Numbered from the stretch's first letter, positions 1 to 9,492 are shown. The stretch: 64,000 nucleotides of DNA from JAJFUI01 sp963754135 (GCA_963754135.1 CAVWEY010000002.1:372001-436000), one strand, 5' to 3'. A program made the numbers and translations. The notes: generated from the letters alone by a model not told the origin.

Positions 1-201
1 ACGGTGCAATACGCTCCTCCCTGTGTGGACACGCCCGGCATCGGGTCCTATTACGGCTTCGGCAGCGCGCACGCCAACGGCTTCCAGATGGCCTTCTGCG
101 ACGGCTCGGTGCAGATGATCAACTATTCCATCGACCCCGAGACGCACCGCCGGCTGTGCAACCGCAAGGACGGCTACGTGATCGACGGCAATAATTTCTA
201 A
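1..201 (+). CDS. DUF1559 prepilin-type protein, C-terminal part
   Basis: This is the 3' end of a gene whose start lies left of the window; the frame is open from base 1 to the TAA stop. The residues carry the planctomycete DUF1559 tail: a GSAHANGFQMAFCDG stretch in which His is followed nine residues later by Asp-Gly (the H-x9-DG motif), then an I(D)PETHRRL-like stretch. Family members are secreted or pseudopilin-like proteins with an N-terminal type IV pilin methylation signal; their function is unknown and they are massively amplified in Planctomycetota. A second, complete member lies at 29480-30568. The call rests on the motif and is firm; the job in the cell is not known. Confidence 0.85.
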   Translation, partial: TVQYAPPCVDTPGIGSYYGFGSAHANGFQMAFCDGSVQMINYSIDPETHRRLCNRKDGYVIDGNNF

Positions 202-288
202 GACGGCCGTCTGGGCAAATCTTGCCGGTTATGCCTAATCTTCCGCCGCTTTCTTGCCGATCCCACGTATTGTGGGGGGGAATGCGCA

Positions 289-735
289 ATGTTGCGCCGC
301 AATCCGATTGCCGGCGAGAGGGCCAATGTTCGGGCCTGGTCACTGCTGGCCGGCTGCTGTCTGTTGACAGCCCTGGCCGGTTGCCAGTTCCACCGCACCG
401 GGCACGGCGGGTGGTTTGCCGGCCGTGAAACTGCCGCAAACCATTGTGCGGTGGCCGGAAAAGGGGACAGTCCCCATTTGCCGGAACGGCCCGAAGGGTG
501 CTTCGCACAAATGGGGACTGTCCCCTTTTCCGGCCAGACTGCGAACCAACCTGAACTGTTGCCGTGGCGGACCCGTCTAAGAGGCCGGCTGGTGGCCCGA
601 ATCTTCGGCCGCAACGGGCCGGGCGGCACTGCGGGACCGGCCGGCAGTGGCCCCACGCCTGACCCAGGGCTGGCAACAGGTCCGCCGCGGTTGCCTCCCC
701 CGCCGGAGGAGCCCAGCGACGGCAAGACGGAATAA
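289..735 (+). CDS. Small putative lipoprotein containing a repeat-derived segment
   Basis: A 148-residue ORF begins with a charged stretch, then a hydrophobic core ending in a lipobox (LTALAGC), so it would be a lipoprotein exported and acylated at that Cys. The middle third is encoded by a perfect 29-bp inverted repeat (452-480 and 508-536), which reads as AGKGDSPHL on one arm and MGTVPFSGQ on the other. The C-terminal part is Pro/Gly-rich and ends in PPPPEEPSDGKTE. No domain is recognised. It could be a real short lipoprotein enlarged by insertion of a genomic palindrome, or a spurious reading frame whose lipobox is accidental. Confidence 0.45.
   Translation: MLRRNPIAGERANVRAWSLLAGCCLLTALAGCQFHRTGHGGWFAGRETAANHCAVAGKGDSPHLPERPEGCFAQMGTVPFSGQTANQPELLPWRTRLRGRLVARIFGRNGPGGTAGPAGSGPTPDPGLATGPPRLPPPPEEPSDGKTE
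452..536. repeat. Perfect 29-bp inverted repeat inside the lipoprotein ORF
   Basis: Arms at 452-480 and 508-536 are exact reverse complements separated by 27 bases. The core contains AAAGGGGACAGTCCCC-type sequence, itself palindromic (GGGGACNGTCCCC). It is the first of a series of long palindromic repeats in this window and may form a strong hairpin. Confidence 0.9.
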
Positions 736-886
736 GCTGGGTAATCTTTGCGGGTGGTATCGTTGGCCATCAAGGCGCCGTTTCTGCCGGGCCGATCTAT
801 CAGCAGTGCCAATGCGCCTTCGGCGGGCGGGACGGTTCCGCGCGGCGACCGGCCCGCAAAACAGCGTCGCCAACCAGCAGCATCCC

Positions 887-2271
887 ATGAGCGATCGACG
901 CCGTACAGAGCCGCGTGTGCTAGCCACTCTGGGCTACTGCTTCCTCGTCGGTTTCTTCTTTGTTCCTATAACCACCGCCGCGTCCGAGTTGCGGGAGACG
1001 CCGATCGTCAAGGCGATTCAGCGGGCCCGCGGCGCGGTGGTGAACATCCGCGGCGAGAAGACGGTCGTCGACCACGGCTTCGCCGCGGTGCCCGCGCCCG
1101 GCCAGACGGCCACTCCCGACGCCGGCCGCCGCGTCAACGGCATGGGCACCGGCGTGGTCATCGACGCCCGCGGATACATCGTCACCAATTACCACGTCGT
1201 CGACGGCGTGCGCGAAATCCTCGTCACCCAGGCCGACGGCCGCCGTCAGGTGGCCAAGCTCATCGCCCGCGACTTGGAGACGGACCTGGCGGTGATCAAG
1301 ATCGACGCCCGGACGCCGCTGCCGGTAATCCCGATCGGCACGTCCTCCGATCTGATGACGGGCGAAACGGTGATCGCGGTGGGCAACGCCTACGGCTACG
1401 AGCACACCGTCACCCGCGGCATCGTCAGCGCGTTGCACCGGGCGGTCCAGGTGAGCGACGCCCAGTTCTACGACGACCTGATCCAGACCGACGCCAGCAT
1501 CAACCCCGGCAACTCGGGCGGGCCGCTGCTGAACATCGACGGCGAGATGATCGGCATCAACGTGGCCGTCCGCGCCGCGCCCAGGGCATCGGCTTCGCCA
1601 TCCCCGTGGACAAGGTCACGGCGGTGGCCGTCGGGCTGCTGGCCTCCTGCAACGCCGCCAAGGCGCGGATCGGCATGGCGTCGGCCCCCGACGCCTCGCC
1701 CTCGTCGCAGGGGATGACCGTCGGCGCGGTCGAGGCCCAAAGCCCCGCCGCAGTGGCCGGACTGTTGGCCGGCGACGTGGTGACCGGCGTCGATGACGCC
1801 GAGGTCCGCCGGCCGTTGGACTTTCAGCGGGCGATGCTCGAGCGCAAGCCCGGCGAGACCATCCGGCTCAGCGTGCGGCGGTCCGGCAATCCGCTCAGCT
1901 TGAGCCTCACGCTGGGCGGGGTGCCCGAGAAGGCGGCCCCGGCGGACCAGCCCGCCTGGGAGTTGTTGGGCGTCGAGCTGAAACCGATCCCGGCCGACGA
2001 GTTCCGCCGCAGCCACCAGACCCGCTACCGCGGCGGGCTCACGGTCACCGCCGTCCGCCCCAACAGCCCCGCCGCCAATCAGGGCATCACGCCGGGCGAC
2101 ATCCTGGTGGGCATTCACCTCTGGGAAACCGTCAGCCTGGACAACGTCGCCTATATCCTCAAGCGGCCCGACTTCGCCACCCTGGGGCCGGTCAAGTTCT
2201 TCATCCTCCGCGGCGACGAAACCCTCTACGGTTTCCTGCCGGTCGCCCCTGCCGAAACGGCGCAGCGGTAG
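887..2271 (+). CDS. HtrA/DegP-like secreted serine protease with PDZ domains (one frameshift)
   Basis: Trypsin-fold protease acting on misfolded or envelope proteins. After an N-terminal hydrophobic signal/anchor, the catalytic triad is visible: His103 in TNYHVVDGV, Asp133 in DLAVIKID and Ser210 in NPGNSGGPL. Two PDZ-like regions follow, one around KPGETIRLSVRR and one around NSPAANQGITPGDIL. The frame is broken near 1580-1585: sequence up to INVAVRA is in one frame and QGIGFAIPVDKV, the standard HtrA continuation, is in the next, as if one base were missing in a run of GC. I treat it as one gene with a probable sequence error; if real, only the protease half would be made, without PDZ domains. 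Start at ATG 887. Confidence 0.85.
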
Positions 2272-2415
2272 GCGGCTGGACGCCCGGCGCCGGTTATGTT
2301 AGTCTTGCTGGTTATCCGCCTTCGGCGAACCGTGAGATCGGCGTGATCCTCGTTTGCGCAATCGGTATCGGTACGCGCGTGCGTGGCCGAAGGCGGAAAG
2401 GCGAGACTGTTATCT

Positions 2416-2679
2416 ATGGCTTGGGCATGGACCATCCTGTTTGGCGCGATGTCGCTGTTCCTCATTGTCGGGAATCCGGTTGCTGGTATCATCGCGCGGA
2501 TGCACAACAAGCACTACTCCTTTGTGCCGCTCCTCGGCGGAATCTTCGGAGTCTTGTGCCTGTTGGTCTGCCCGATCAGGCGGGCACATTACTTCGCTTG
2601 GGTTCCACTGATACTTGACTACACCTTTCCGGCATTTCTATACGCCGTTTTCGTGCTGGGAGCATTTCGGCGCAAGTAA
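2416..2679 (+). CDS. Small membrane protein, unknown
   Basis: An 87-residue hydrophobic protein with about three predicted membrane segments (WTILFGAMSLFLIVG, LLGGIFGVLCLLVC, WVPLILDYTFPAFLYAVFVLG) and a basic end, FRRK. I chose ATG 2416 because a GGAAAGG-like ribosome site lies upstream; an in-frame ATG at 2383 would add 11 polar residues. No family recognised. It sits alone between the protease and thiL on the same strand. The clean membrane topology makes it more likely real than a chance frame. Confidence 0.6.
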   Translation: MAWAWTILFGAMSLFLIVGNPVAGIIARMHNKHYSFVPLLGGIFGVLCLLVCPIRRAHYFAWVPLILDYTFPAFLYAVFVLGAFRRK

Positions 2680-2735
2680 GCAGCGCTGCCTAGCGGCCCT
2701 GACCTGAAAGGCGACTATTTACTGGCGGACTACTC

Positions 2736-3656
2736 ATGGAACGGGAACTCATCCGCTGGCTCCGCCGCCGTTTGCCGCCGCATCCGCTCGTGCGGCTGGG
2801 GCCGGGGGACGACGCCGCCGTGCTGCGAATGGCTGGCATCGACGAGTGCGTCGTCACGGTCGATATGCTCACCGATCACGTCGATTTTGAGTTGGCGAAG
2901 GTCGATCCGCGGCGGGTGGGGCGCAAGTGCCTGGCCGCCAACTTGAGCGACCTGGCGGCGATGGCGGCTCGGCCGCTGGCCGGCGTCGTGGCCCTCTGCC
3001 TGCCGCGGCAGGGAGGCTTCGACTTGGCCGTGGCGCTCTTCGAGGGCCTGATCCCGCTGGCCCAACAGTACGACCTGGCCATCGCCGGTGGGGACACCAA
3101 CAGTTGGGACGGGCCGCTGGCCGTGAGCATCACGCTCATCGGCAGCGTGACCGGCCGCGGGCCGCTGCGCCGCGGCGGGGCCCGGCCCGGCGACCGCATC
3201 GTCGTGACCGGCTCACTGGGCGGGAGCATCCTCGGCCGGCACCTGGACTTCGAGCCGCGAGTGGCGGAGGCCCTGGACCTGCACGCCCGGTATGAACTGC
3301 ACGCCGGCACCGACATCAGCGACGGGCTGTCGCTCGATCTGGCCCATATTCTGGAGGAGACCGGCTGCGGGGCGGTGGTCCGCGCGGACGCCGTGCCGAT
3401 AAGCGACGACGCCCGGCGGCTGGCCGAGAAACTGGCCGACGGCTCGACGGCGCTGGACCACGCCCTGGGCGACGGCGAGGACTTCGAGTTGATCTTGGCC
3501 GTGCCGCCCGAGGAATCGCGAAGGATGTTGGCCCAACAGCCGCTGGGCGTCCGCTTGAGCGACATTGGCGAGTTCGTGGCGGAACCGGGACTATGGATCG
3601 TCGGGGCCGACGGCGCCCGCCGCCCGTTGGAACCGCGCGGTTGGGAGCATCTGTAA
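2736..3656 (+). CDS. thiL: Thiamine-monophosphate kinase ThiL
   Basis: ThiL phosphorylates thiamine monophosphate to the active cofactor thiamine diphosphate in the cytoplasm. The 306-residue length is normal. Family signatures are in order: N-terminal GPGDDAAVL (metal/ATP-binding Asp pair), VVTVDMLTDHVDF, KCLAANLSDLAAM, the AIAGGDTN motif, a GSLGGS loop and the C-terminal GTDISDGLSLDL and GDGEDFELI motifs, all typical of the PurM-like AIR-synthase fold. The gene is followed after six bases by tsaE, suggesting co-transcription, a pairing seen in other bacteria too. Intact. Confidence 0.95.
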   Translation: MERELIRWLRRRLPPHPLVRLGPGDDAAVLRMAGIDECVVTVDMLTDHVDFELAKVDPRRVGRKCLAANLSDLAAMAARPLAGVVALCLPRQGGFDLAVALFEGLIPLAQQYDLAIAGGDTNSWDGPLAVSITLIGSVTGRGPLRRGGARPGDRIVVTGSLGGSILGRHLDFEPRVAEALDLHARYELHAGTDISDGLSLDLAHILEETGCGAVVRADAVPISDDARRLAEKLADGSTALDHALGDGEDFELILAVPPEESRRMLAQQPLGVRLSDIGEFVAEPGLWIVGADGARRPLEPRGWEHL

Positions 3657-3662
3657 AGCCGC

Positions 3663-4160
3663 ATGTCCGCATTCATCTACAACGCCGCCGACGAGCGGGC
3701 CACCGCCGCCTTGGGCGCGGCCTTGGCGGAAGTCCTGCCGGACGGAACCACGGTGGCGCTTCTGGGCACGCTGGGGGCCGGCAAGACGCGGCTCGTCCAG
3801 GCCATTGCCGAGGCCGCTGGCGTGGACCGTCGCGGCGTCTTGAGCCCGACCTTCGTCCTCATTCAGGAGTACCACGGCCGGCGGACGATCTATCACATCG
3901 ACGCCTACCGCCTCCACGACGCCGACGAGTTCGACTCGCTCGGGCCGGACGAGTATTTCGAGCAGGGCGGGCTGGTGCTGGTCGAGTGGGCCGACCGCGT
4001 CGAGGGCTCTCTGCCCCGCGAGCGGGTCGAAATCCGCATCGAGGTCACCGGTCCCGAATCCCGGCGGTTCGAGGTCGTGCCCATCGGCCAACAATACGTC
4101 GGCACGATTGAGCGGTTGCGGCAACGTCTTCAGAGCGATAGCAAGGTGACGCATGAGTGA
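3663..4160 (+). CDS. tsaE: tRNA threonylcarbamoyladenosine biosynthesis ATPase TsaE
   Basis: TsaE is the small ATPase that works with TsaB and TsaD to make t6A37 in ANN-decoding tRNAs. The Walker A motif is LGTLGAGKTRLVQ near residue 40, followed by SPTFVLIQEY, the IYHIDAYRL motif and LVEWADRV, all hallmarks of the family. The length (165 residues) is usual. The stop overlaps the start of the next gene by eight bases, consistent with an operon thiL-tsaE-membrane protein. Confidence 0.94.
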   Translation: MSAFIYNAADERATAALGAALAEVLPDGTTVALLGTLGAGKTRLVQAIAEAAGVDRRGVLSPTFVLIQEYHGRRTIYHIDAYRLHDADEFDSLGPDEYFEQGGLVLVEWADRVEGSLPRERVEIRIEVTGPESRRFEVVPIGQQYVGTIERLRQRLQSDSKVTHE

Positions 4161-4716
4161 CCGCCCGGCCCGACCGCCGCTAAACCTTCCCAGCGGGAGC
4201 GTCCGGGCCTTGCTGACGCTCATGATCGTGGCGGTCGTCATGGCGCAATTGGTCCGCGGGCAAGAGGTCGAGTTGCTCTGGACCGAGACGCTGATGATCG
4301 CCCTGGCCCACTACTTCACGTCCCGGCGGTTCATCAAGCTCCCGCCGGAGACGATCCGCCGGCTGGCCGAGGAAGGCCAGATCGAATTGGAGGCCGACCC
4401 GCTCTTTCTGCCGCACTACACCATTCGCGCGATTCTCGTTCTGGCGTTTGGCGGCCTGGCGGTCTATCTCTACCACGAGGGCCGGCTGTTCCAATCGCAG
4501 GCGGTCTCCGTGCTGGGCGTGGTGTTTGCCTATCTGCTTGGGGTCGTGGCGCGGCTCCGAAGCGTCCGCGGCTGGGAAGACCTGAAGGCGGGCGTCGTGC
4601 TCCTGGTGCTGCTCTACACGGCGGGGGCGTATCTCGTGGACCGGCGCGACCTCGTGCCCCATCAGTTGCGCGACATCACCCTCGGGCTGGTGCTCTTCTA
4701 CTTCGGGTCGCGGTAA
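4153..4716 (+). CDS. Hypothetical membrane protein downstream of tsaE
   Basis: A 187-residue protein with an N-terminal basic/Pro stretch and four to five hydrophobic segments (for example VRALLTLMIVAVVMAQLV, TIRAILVLAFGGLAVYLY, AVSVLGVVFAYLLGVVA, GVVLLVLLYTAGAYLV, ITLGLVLFYFGSR). It overlaps tsaE by eight bases, so it is probably translationally coupled. The family is not one I can name; coupling to thiL-tsaE may be a neighbourhood convenience and says little about function. Confidence 0.8.
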   Translation: MSDRPARPPLNLPSGSVRALLTLMIVAVVMAQLVRGQEVELLWTETLMIALAHYFTSRRFIKLPPETIRRLAEEGQIELEADPLFLPHYTIRAILVLAFGGLAVYLYHEGRLFQSQAVSVLGVVFAYLLGVVARLRSVRGWEDLKAGVVLLVLLYTAGAYLVDRRDLVPHQLRDITLGLVLFYFGSR

Positions 4717-4723
4717 ATCACAC

Positions 4724-5279
4724 TCACGCCTCGCGCTCTTGCGACTCGATCACTTCCTTGAGCCTTGCGGCCAACTCGGGCGGAAGCCGGCCGCACCAGC
4801 TCTCGTCGATCAGCCCCACTTCGAGCATGTCCAACAGGTGAACCTTGTCTTTCAGTCGGAACGACGTGAGTTTCATGCGCACCAGGGCGTCCAGCGTAGG
4901 CACGGCGAAGTCGGGACCCGGCTCGGATTCCGTCACGTCGGGGAGTGGCAAGAGATCATCCGGGCGGACCTTCTCGGCCGCGAACACCACGTGAACCGCG
5001 CTGCGGACCGACCCTTCCGGCCCGTCCAGGAACAAGTCCACGCCGGTGACGTTCTGATGAATGAAGCCAGCCGATTGCAGTGCCTCGACGGCCCGCGGGA
5101 AATCCTCGCGGCGGACCAGCACGTCCACGTCCCTGGTGTTGCGCACGGCCTCCTGATCCACCCGCGCGACCCAAGCGGCGACGGCATGGCCGCCGATCAC
5201 CAGACAGGGGACACCCGCTTGTTGCAGTGCAGCGGCGGCGCGGCACTGCGCTGGCGGACGGCTTCCACGGCAGCACTCA
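4724..5279 (-). CDS. Nucleotidyltransferase-like protein (frameshift near N-terminus)
   Basis: About 185 residues resembling minimal nucleotidyltransferase/AbiEii-type proteins: VPCLVIGGHAVAAWV, then RNTRDVDVLVRRED with the spaced Asp pair that binds metal, and a C-terminal LDALVRMKLTSFRLKDKVHLLDML helix. The paralogue at 57232-57777 has the same order (VPYAVVGGQAVALWV, RTTKDVDLLIRRDD, LVLMKLLSNRDQDRVHLRDM). The best start is ATG 5279 with a GGGAAAGG site, but it is in another frame from the conserved part; a one-base slip near 5230-5250 would restore an N-terminus of exactly the paralogue's length. Function unknown; some relatives are toxin-antitoxin components. Confidence 0.7.
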
Positions 5280-5397
5280 TCCTTTCCCAGGAGAACGGTT
5301 TCAGTACGGTGGAAATCATACGGCGATTCTCGGCTTTGTACGCTTACACCTATAGCATAGGGGGCGCTGCCGACTGAGGCAAGAGGCGGTCTCGCAA

Positions 5398-5458
5398 TGT
5401 AGGCGGCACACGCCGTGTGCCGGCCATCGCGTCCGCACACGGAGTGTGCGGACTACAT
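5398..5458. repeat. Palindromic intergenic repeat (CACACGGAGTGTG type)
   Basis: The gap between two minus-strand genes holds inverted copies built around CACACGCCGTGTG and CACACGGAGTGTG with outer arms ATGTAG and CTACAT. The same kind of element recurs near 22190, 28170-28245 and 50290-50340. It could act as a hairpin at the 5' end of the nucleotidyltransferase-like gene or the 3' end of the antiporter gene. Confidence 0.65.
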
Positions 5459-5459
5459 T

Positions 5460-6971
5460 TTACAGAAACAAGAGCGTGGCCAGCACAAACAGCGGAAGCA
5501 GAATGCCGCCGCTATAGAGGAGGTATCCGAAGAAGCTGGGCATCCGCACGCCGGCGCGCTCGGCGATGGCCCGGACCATGAAGTTCGGGCCGTTGCCGAT
5601 GTAGGTCATGGCGCCCATGAAGACGGCCCCCAGGCTCAGCCCGACCAAGAGCGGCTCGGCCACACCCGCGATGGTCGGCGTCAGGCCGGTCTGGTGCGTG
5701 AAGGCCCTGGCCGTCTCGAAGAAGACCACGTAGGTCGGGGCGTTGTCGAGCACTGAGGAGAGGCTGCCGGTCGCCCAGAAGTAGTGCCACGGCTGCCAGA
5801 GGCCGAGGCTTGGCCCCTTGACGGCCAGTATTTCCAGCGGCGGCTGCATGCAGATGAAGATGCCGAAGAACAGCACGGCAACTTCGACGATCGCGTGGTA
5901 GCTGAAGCGGTTGGCCCGGCGGGCGTGGCCGTCGCCCACGGCCAGCGAGAGCGCCACCATCGCCAGTTGCATCGCTTCGCGGAGGTACAGCCACGGATGC
6001 CAACTGGTGCCGGGCAGCGGCTTGCCGGGGTCCAACAGGGCCACCGACAGGATCACGCCGCAAAGCAGCGCGGCATTGGGCCACAGCCCGCCGAACCGCA
6101 GCCGGTGGACGCGGCTCTCGTCGCGGGTAACGTCGGCCGGCCGCTCGCGCGGATAGCACCAGAGAAGGTCCCAGAGAAAGTAGATCGCCAGCAGCGCGAG
6201 ATTGACGAACAACCATTCCTTCCACAACACGGCCGTCCACAGGAACGGCACGCCCATCAGGTATCCGAGGAACAACGGCGGATCGCCCAGCGGCAACAGG
6301 CACCCGCCGCAGTTGCACACGATGAAGATGAAGAACACGACCGTGTGCTGGACGTGCCTCCGCTCCCGGTTGGTCTCCAGCAGCGGGCGGATCAGCAGCA
6401 TCGCCGCGCCGGTGGTCCCGATGAAACTTGCCAGCAGCGCGCCGGCGGCCAGAAACGTGCAGTTCGTCAGCGGATGGGCTGGCAGGTCCCCCTCGATGCG
6501 GATGCCGCCGCTGATGGTGTAGAGACTGAACAGAAGAACGATAAACGGCAGGTACTCGGCCAGCACCGCATTGGCCAGCACCGCGCCGGTCTGGGCGAAG
6601 TTCGGCCCGGCGGCCGCGGGCAAGGCGACTTGCGGGGCCGGCCAATGGGCCACGAGCGGTTGCGCGTGGAGCGCCAAGTAGTACGCCAACGTGACCGCCG
6701 CCAGCCCGCCGGCGATGTAGAACCGGTGCAGATTGCTCTCCCACCAGTGTGCGGTGGCGGGCAAGAGCGGCAGCACGGCAATCGCCCCCAACAACAGGAC
6801 GAACGGGACGGCAGTCCAGTAGGGCGGGTGGCTGTTCAGGACGGTTGCTTCATGTGTGCCGCCGGCGACGATCAACTCGGTCGCCCGCTGCGGCAACTGA
6901 AAAGCGGCCGCCACCAAGTAGCCGCCGAGCGCCACCACCAGCGTCCAGAGCAATGCCCTGTGGTTTGCCAT
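5460..6971 (-). CDS. Sodium:proton antiporter / ArsB-NhaD-like ion transporter
   Basis: A 503-residue protein with roughly twelve hydrophobic segments. It carries family-like stretches for ion-transporter superfamily Na+/H+ antiporters: LASFIGTTGAAMLLIRPLL, FIFIVCNCGGCLLPLGDPPLFLGYLMGVPF and, near the end, SVLDNAPTYVVFFE and FMGAMTYIGNGPNFMVRAIAE, where paired half-helix loops with conserved Asn/Asp/Thr residues form the ion path. Inner membrane; expected role is sodium or pH homeostasis. It stands alone on the minus strand. The exact ion is an inference from family. Confidence 0.85.
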   Translation of the reverse strand: MANHRALLWTLVVALGGYLVAAAFQLPQRATELIVAGGTHEATVLNSHPPYWTAVPFVLLLGAIAVLPLLPATAHWWESNLHRFYIAGGLAAVTLAYYLALHAQPLVAHWPAPQVALPAAAGPNFAQTGAVLANAVLAEYLPFIVLLFSLYTISGGIRIEGDLPAHPLTNCTFLAAGALLASFIGTTGAAMLLIRPLLETNRERRHVQHTVVFFIFIVCNCGGCLLPLGDPPLFLGYLMGVPFLWTAVLWKEWLFVNLALLAIYFLWDLLWCYPRERPADVTRDESRVHRLRFGGLWPNAALLCGVILSVALLDPGKPLPGTSWHPWLYLREAMQLAMVALSLAVGDGHARRANRFSYHAIVEVAVLFFGIFICMQPPLEILAVKGPSLGLWQPWHYFWATGSLSSVLDNAPTYVVFFETARAFTHQTGLTPTIAGVAEPLLVGLSLGAVFMGAMTYIGNGPNFMVRAIAERAGVRMPSFFGYLLYSGGILLPLFVLATLLFL

Positions 6972-7195
6972 TCCCTATTCCCCGTCCTCCATTCGCCGTT
7001 CCCAAAGTCCACGGCTTGCAGCCCGTGGGCTTGTTGGGGTTGCTTTTCTATCCCGGCGACTAGGAGACGAGATTTCAAGAAAGAAATCAAGAGGAGGGCT
7101 TGAATTGTGTGAAGCTGGCCAATATGCGCGCGATTGGAGAAGTTTGGAGTGCGATTTCCCCCTCTGCGGCATGGCAACAAACGCGGTCGATTTGC

Positions 7196-7224
7196 TTGAC
7201 AATTTTCACAAAAAAAGAATAATA
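7196..7224 (+). promoter_or_regulatory. Probable sigma-70 type promoter
   Basis: A perfect TTGACA at 7196-7201 is followed 17 bases later by ATAATA (7219-7224) in an unusually AT-rich stretch of this GC-rich window. It lies about 50 bases upstream of the GTG start at 7275 on the same strand, a normal leader length. This is the best -35/-10 pair I could see. Confidence 0.6.
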
Positions 7225-7274
7225 AGGCACTCACTTCTACTCGTCTCATATCGCTAGCAAGAAGGAGCGGCGCC

Positions 7275-7502
7275 GTGCCCAGGTCCGTGCTGGAAGCGAT
7301 CAAAATGGGGATTTGGGACTTCGAGCCGCCGGAGGTGGCGTTTAACAGGTTTGCGGCCTCCGACGCTATGCCGGGCACCGAAGAGAAGCTGTGCATTCTT
7401 GCCGAGCGGGCCCGCAGAGGGTTGCCGTTGTGGCACGTGCAGGACCGCGACGACGTGGAATCGCCCCCGCCGCCCAGCTTGCTCCGCCGCAAGCCGCGTT
7501 GA
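7275..7502 (+). CDS. Small conserved planctomycete protein, unknown function
   Basis: A 75-residue protein starting at GTG 7275 with an AAGGAG site seven bases upstream and a strong promoter-like sequence before that. The sequence MPRSVLEAIKMGIWDFEP, then AMPGTEEKLCILAERARRGLPLWH, matches my memory of a short protein common in planctomycete genomes with no known role. Acidic/basic composition suggests a soluble protein. No catalytic motif visible. Confidence 0.75.
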   Translation: MPRSVLEAIKMGIWDFEPPEVAFNRFAASDAMPGTEEKLCILAERARRGLPLWHVQDRDDVESPPPPSLLRRKPR

Positions 7503-7573
7503 CGCCGCCGGCCGGAAATGGCACTCTATAGACTTTGCGGAGCCTCGATTCACTTCTCACGGAGGGTGTGGCC

Positions 7574-9492
7574 GTGCAAATCACGGGAATGATACTCGGT
7601 TGGGTGTTGCTGGGCCAGGCGCCGGAGCTGCCGCCGCTACCCCGTTCGCCGGGCACCGAAATGCCCGGCCGTCGGTCGCTGCCGCCGGCCAACTTGTCGC
7701 CGATGGCCGCCCCGCCGGCCTCGACCGCCGCGGGGCGACGCCCGACGCGCGCCGCCGAACTGGTGGCCGACGCGGTCCGCTTGCCGGCCGACGCCCCGCT
7801 TGCCGGCCAGCCGCTCGGGTTGCTCGACGTACTGAGTCCCACGCCGGATCGGCGGGCGGAGGCGGAGATCGTGCGGGCGTATTGGCGGGTGTTCGAGGCG
7901 GTGGCCGGATACCGCTTTGCCCTCGAATACGACAAGTCGGTCAGTTCGCTCAGGGGCCGCGGTAGTGAAGAGGCGTTGTTGCGGGCGGCGCGGGAGGCGG
8001 CCGCCGCGCAACTGAGGCAATCCGAGTTGGACGCGGCACGCGCCCAGTACGAGTTGGCGGGTCTGTTGCGGCGGCCCGCCGCCGCGCCGCTGCCGCTGTG
8101 CGCCGATCGTCCCTACGTCGGCGGGTACGAGACGCGTTTCAAGGAGCAATTTGCCGCGCGGACGCCGCCGGAGCCGGCCCGGCTGGCCGATAAGACCCTC
8201 CCCTTGCAGCGCCAAGTGATCGACGGCCGGGCCGAAGCCGTGCAGGCCGCCGAGGACGCGATTCTGGCGGTGTCCGAAGATTATCAGAGCGGGCGGAGCG
8301 ACGCGGCGGCCGTGGCGGCGTGCAGCCGCGAGTTGCTCCGCCAGCAGCAGGCGTTCATTCACGCGGCGTGCGATTATAACCGCAACATCGCCGATTACGT
8401 CTTTCTGGTCGTCCCGCTGGCGTATGGCCCGCAGGACTTGGTTGGCTGCCTGATTGGTCCGGCGCAGGCGGGGCCGGGCGGGGGCCAGCGGCAGCCCGTC
8501 CAGCCCGCCGGGGCCAGCCCGCCCACGGCCGCCAATCCGGTGCCGCCGCGCGAGCCGACGTTGGCCCGGCGGCCGCGCCCAACGAGCCGACGCCCGCCCC
8601 GCCCCGCGACGGTTGGCGGCGGGCCGCAGAGCCGACTCCCGCCCCGCCACTGGGCCCTGAAATGCCCAGCCTTCTGCCGGCGCCGCGGACAACGAACAAG
8701 CCGGCCTTGTCGTCCGGCTTCACCGGTGACTCGCCCGCGATGCGGGCCAAGCAGTTGACCCTGGCGCTGCACGGGGACCATGCCCTGTGGGCGGGAGACG
8801 ACGGCAAGCCCGTCAGTCTTCGCGACTGCCTGCTCCGCGACGCCGGCGGCAACCGGCGGGCGACCATCGAGGCCTACTGGCTCGCGTGGCAACGGGCCGC
8901 CGAATACAAGTCGTTGGCCGACGAGCAGCGGCGTCTGAAGGCGCTCGACGCGGTGGTGCTGGAGCGTCGCAATCGCCCCACGGGGGCGACGGACATGCTC
9001 CGTTTGCAGGCGGCGCAGACGGCCGCGAAAGCGGCCATCGGCGAGGCCCAAGTGGCCCTGGTCGAGGCCCAATACGCCTTGGCCCTGCGGATCGGCGCCG
9101 TGGCCGACGCGGCCTGGCCCCGGCCGTCCACCGCTCCTCATGCCGGCAGCTACCTGTTGAACCGCGACCAACAGCCGCGGAGCATCGCCGAGTCATGGCC
9201 GGTCCGCCGTCTGGCGGCGACAATTCCCGGGCTGGGCGAGTGCGTGCAGCAGCGGGCCGCCGCGGTGGCCGAGGCCGCCGCCGCCCAAGCCGCCGCCGTC
9301 GAGAACTATCGCAGCGGCGCCGCCGCCGTCGGCCAGGTGCTCGACGGCGGCGCCGCCGAGACGGAGCAGACCGCGGCATTCCTCGATTCGCTGACCGAGT
9401 ACAACAGGGCGATCGCGGAGTACGTGCTCCTGGTCCGCCCGGCGGCCACCCCCGCCGACAAGCTCGTCGAGTCGCTGGTGGTAAAGCCATGA
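7574..9492 (+). CDS. Two-lobed TolC-like secreted protein (one frameshift)
   Basis: Starts at GTG 7574 with GGAGGG seven bases upstream. The protein has two copies of one helical domain: lobe 1 has EIVRAYWRVFEAVAGYRFA and ends NRNIADYVFLVVPL; lobe 2 has TIEAYWLAWQRAAEYKSLA and ends YNRAIAEYVLLVRPA. Ala/Gln-rich coiled helices with this YN-x-AIA-x-Y end resemble the barrel-helical repeat of TolC-type outer membrane factors. The lobes are separated by a Pro/Ala-rich linker where the frame slips near 8555-8575; the linker reads NEPTPAPPRD in the second frame. The stop overlaps the dus start (ATGA). Efflux function is an inference; no partner pump lies nearby. Confidence 0.65.

Noticed and set aside
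119..927. Several overlapping minus-strand frames at the left edge
   Set aside because: They are Arg/Pro-rich shadows of repeat-containing DNA and carry no motif.
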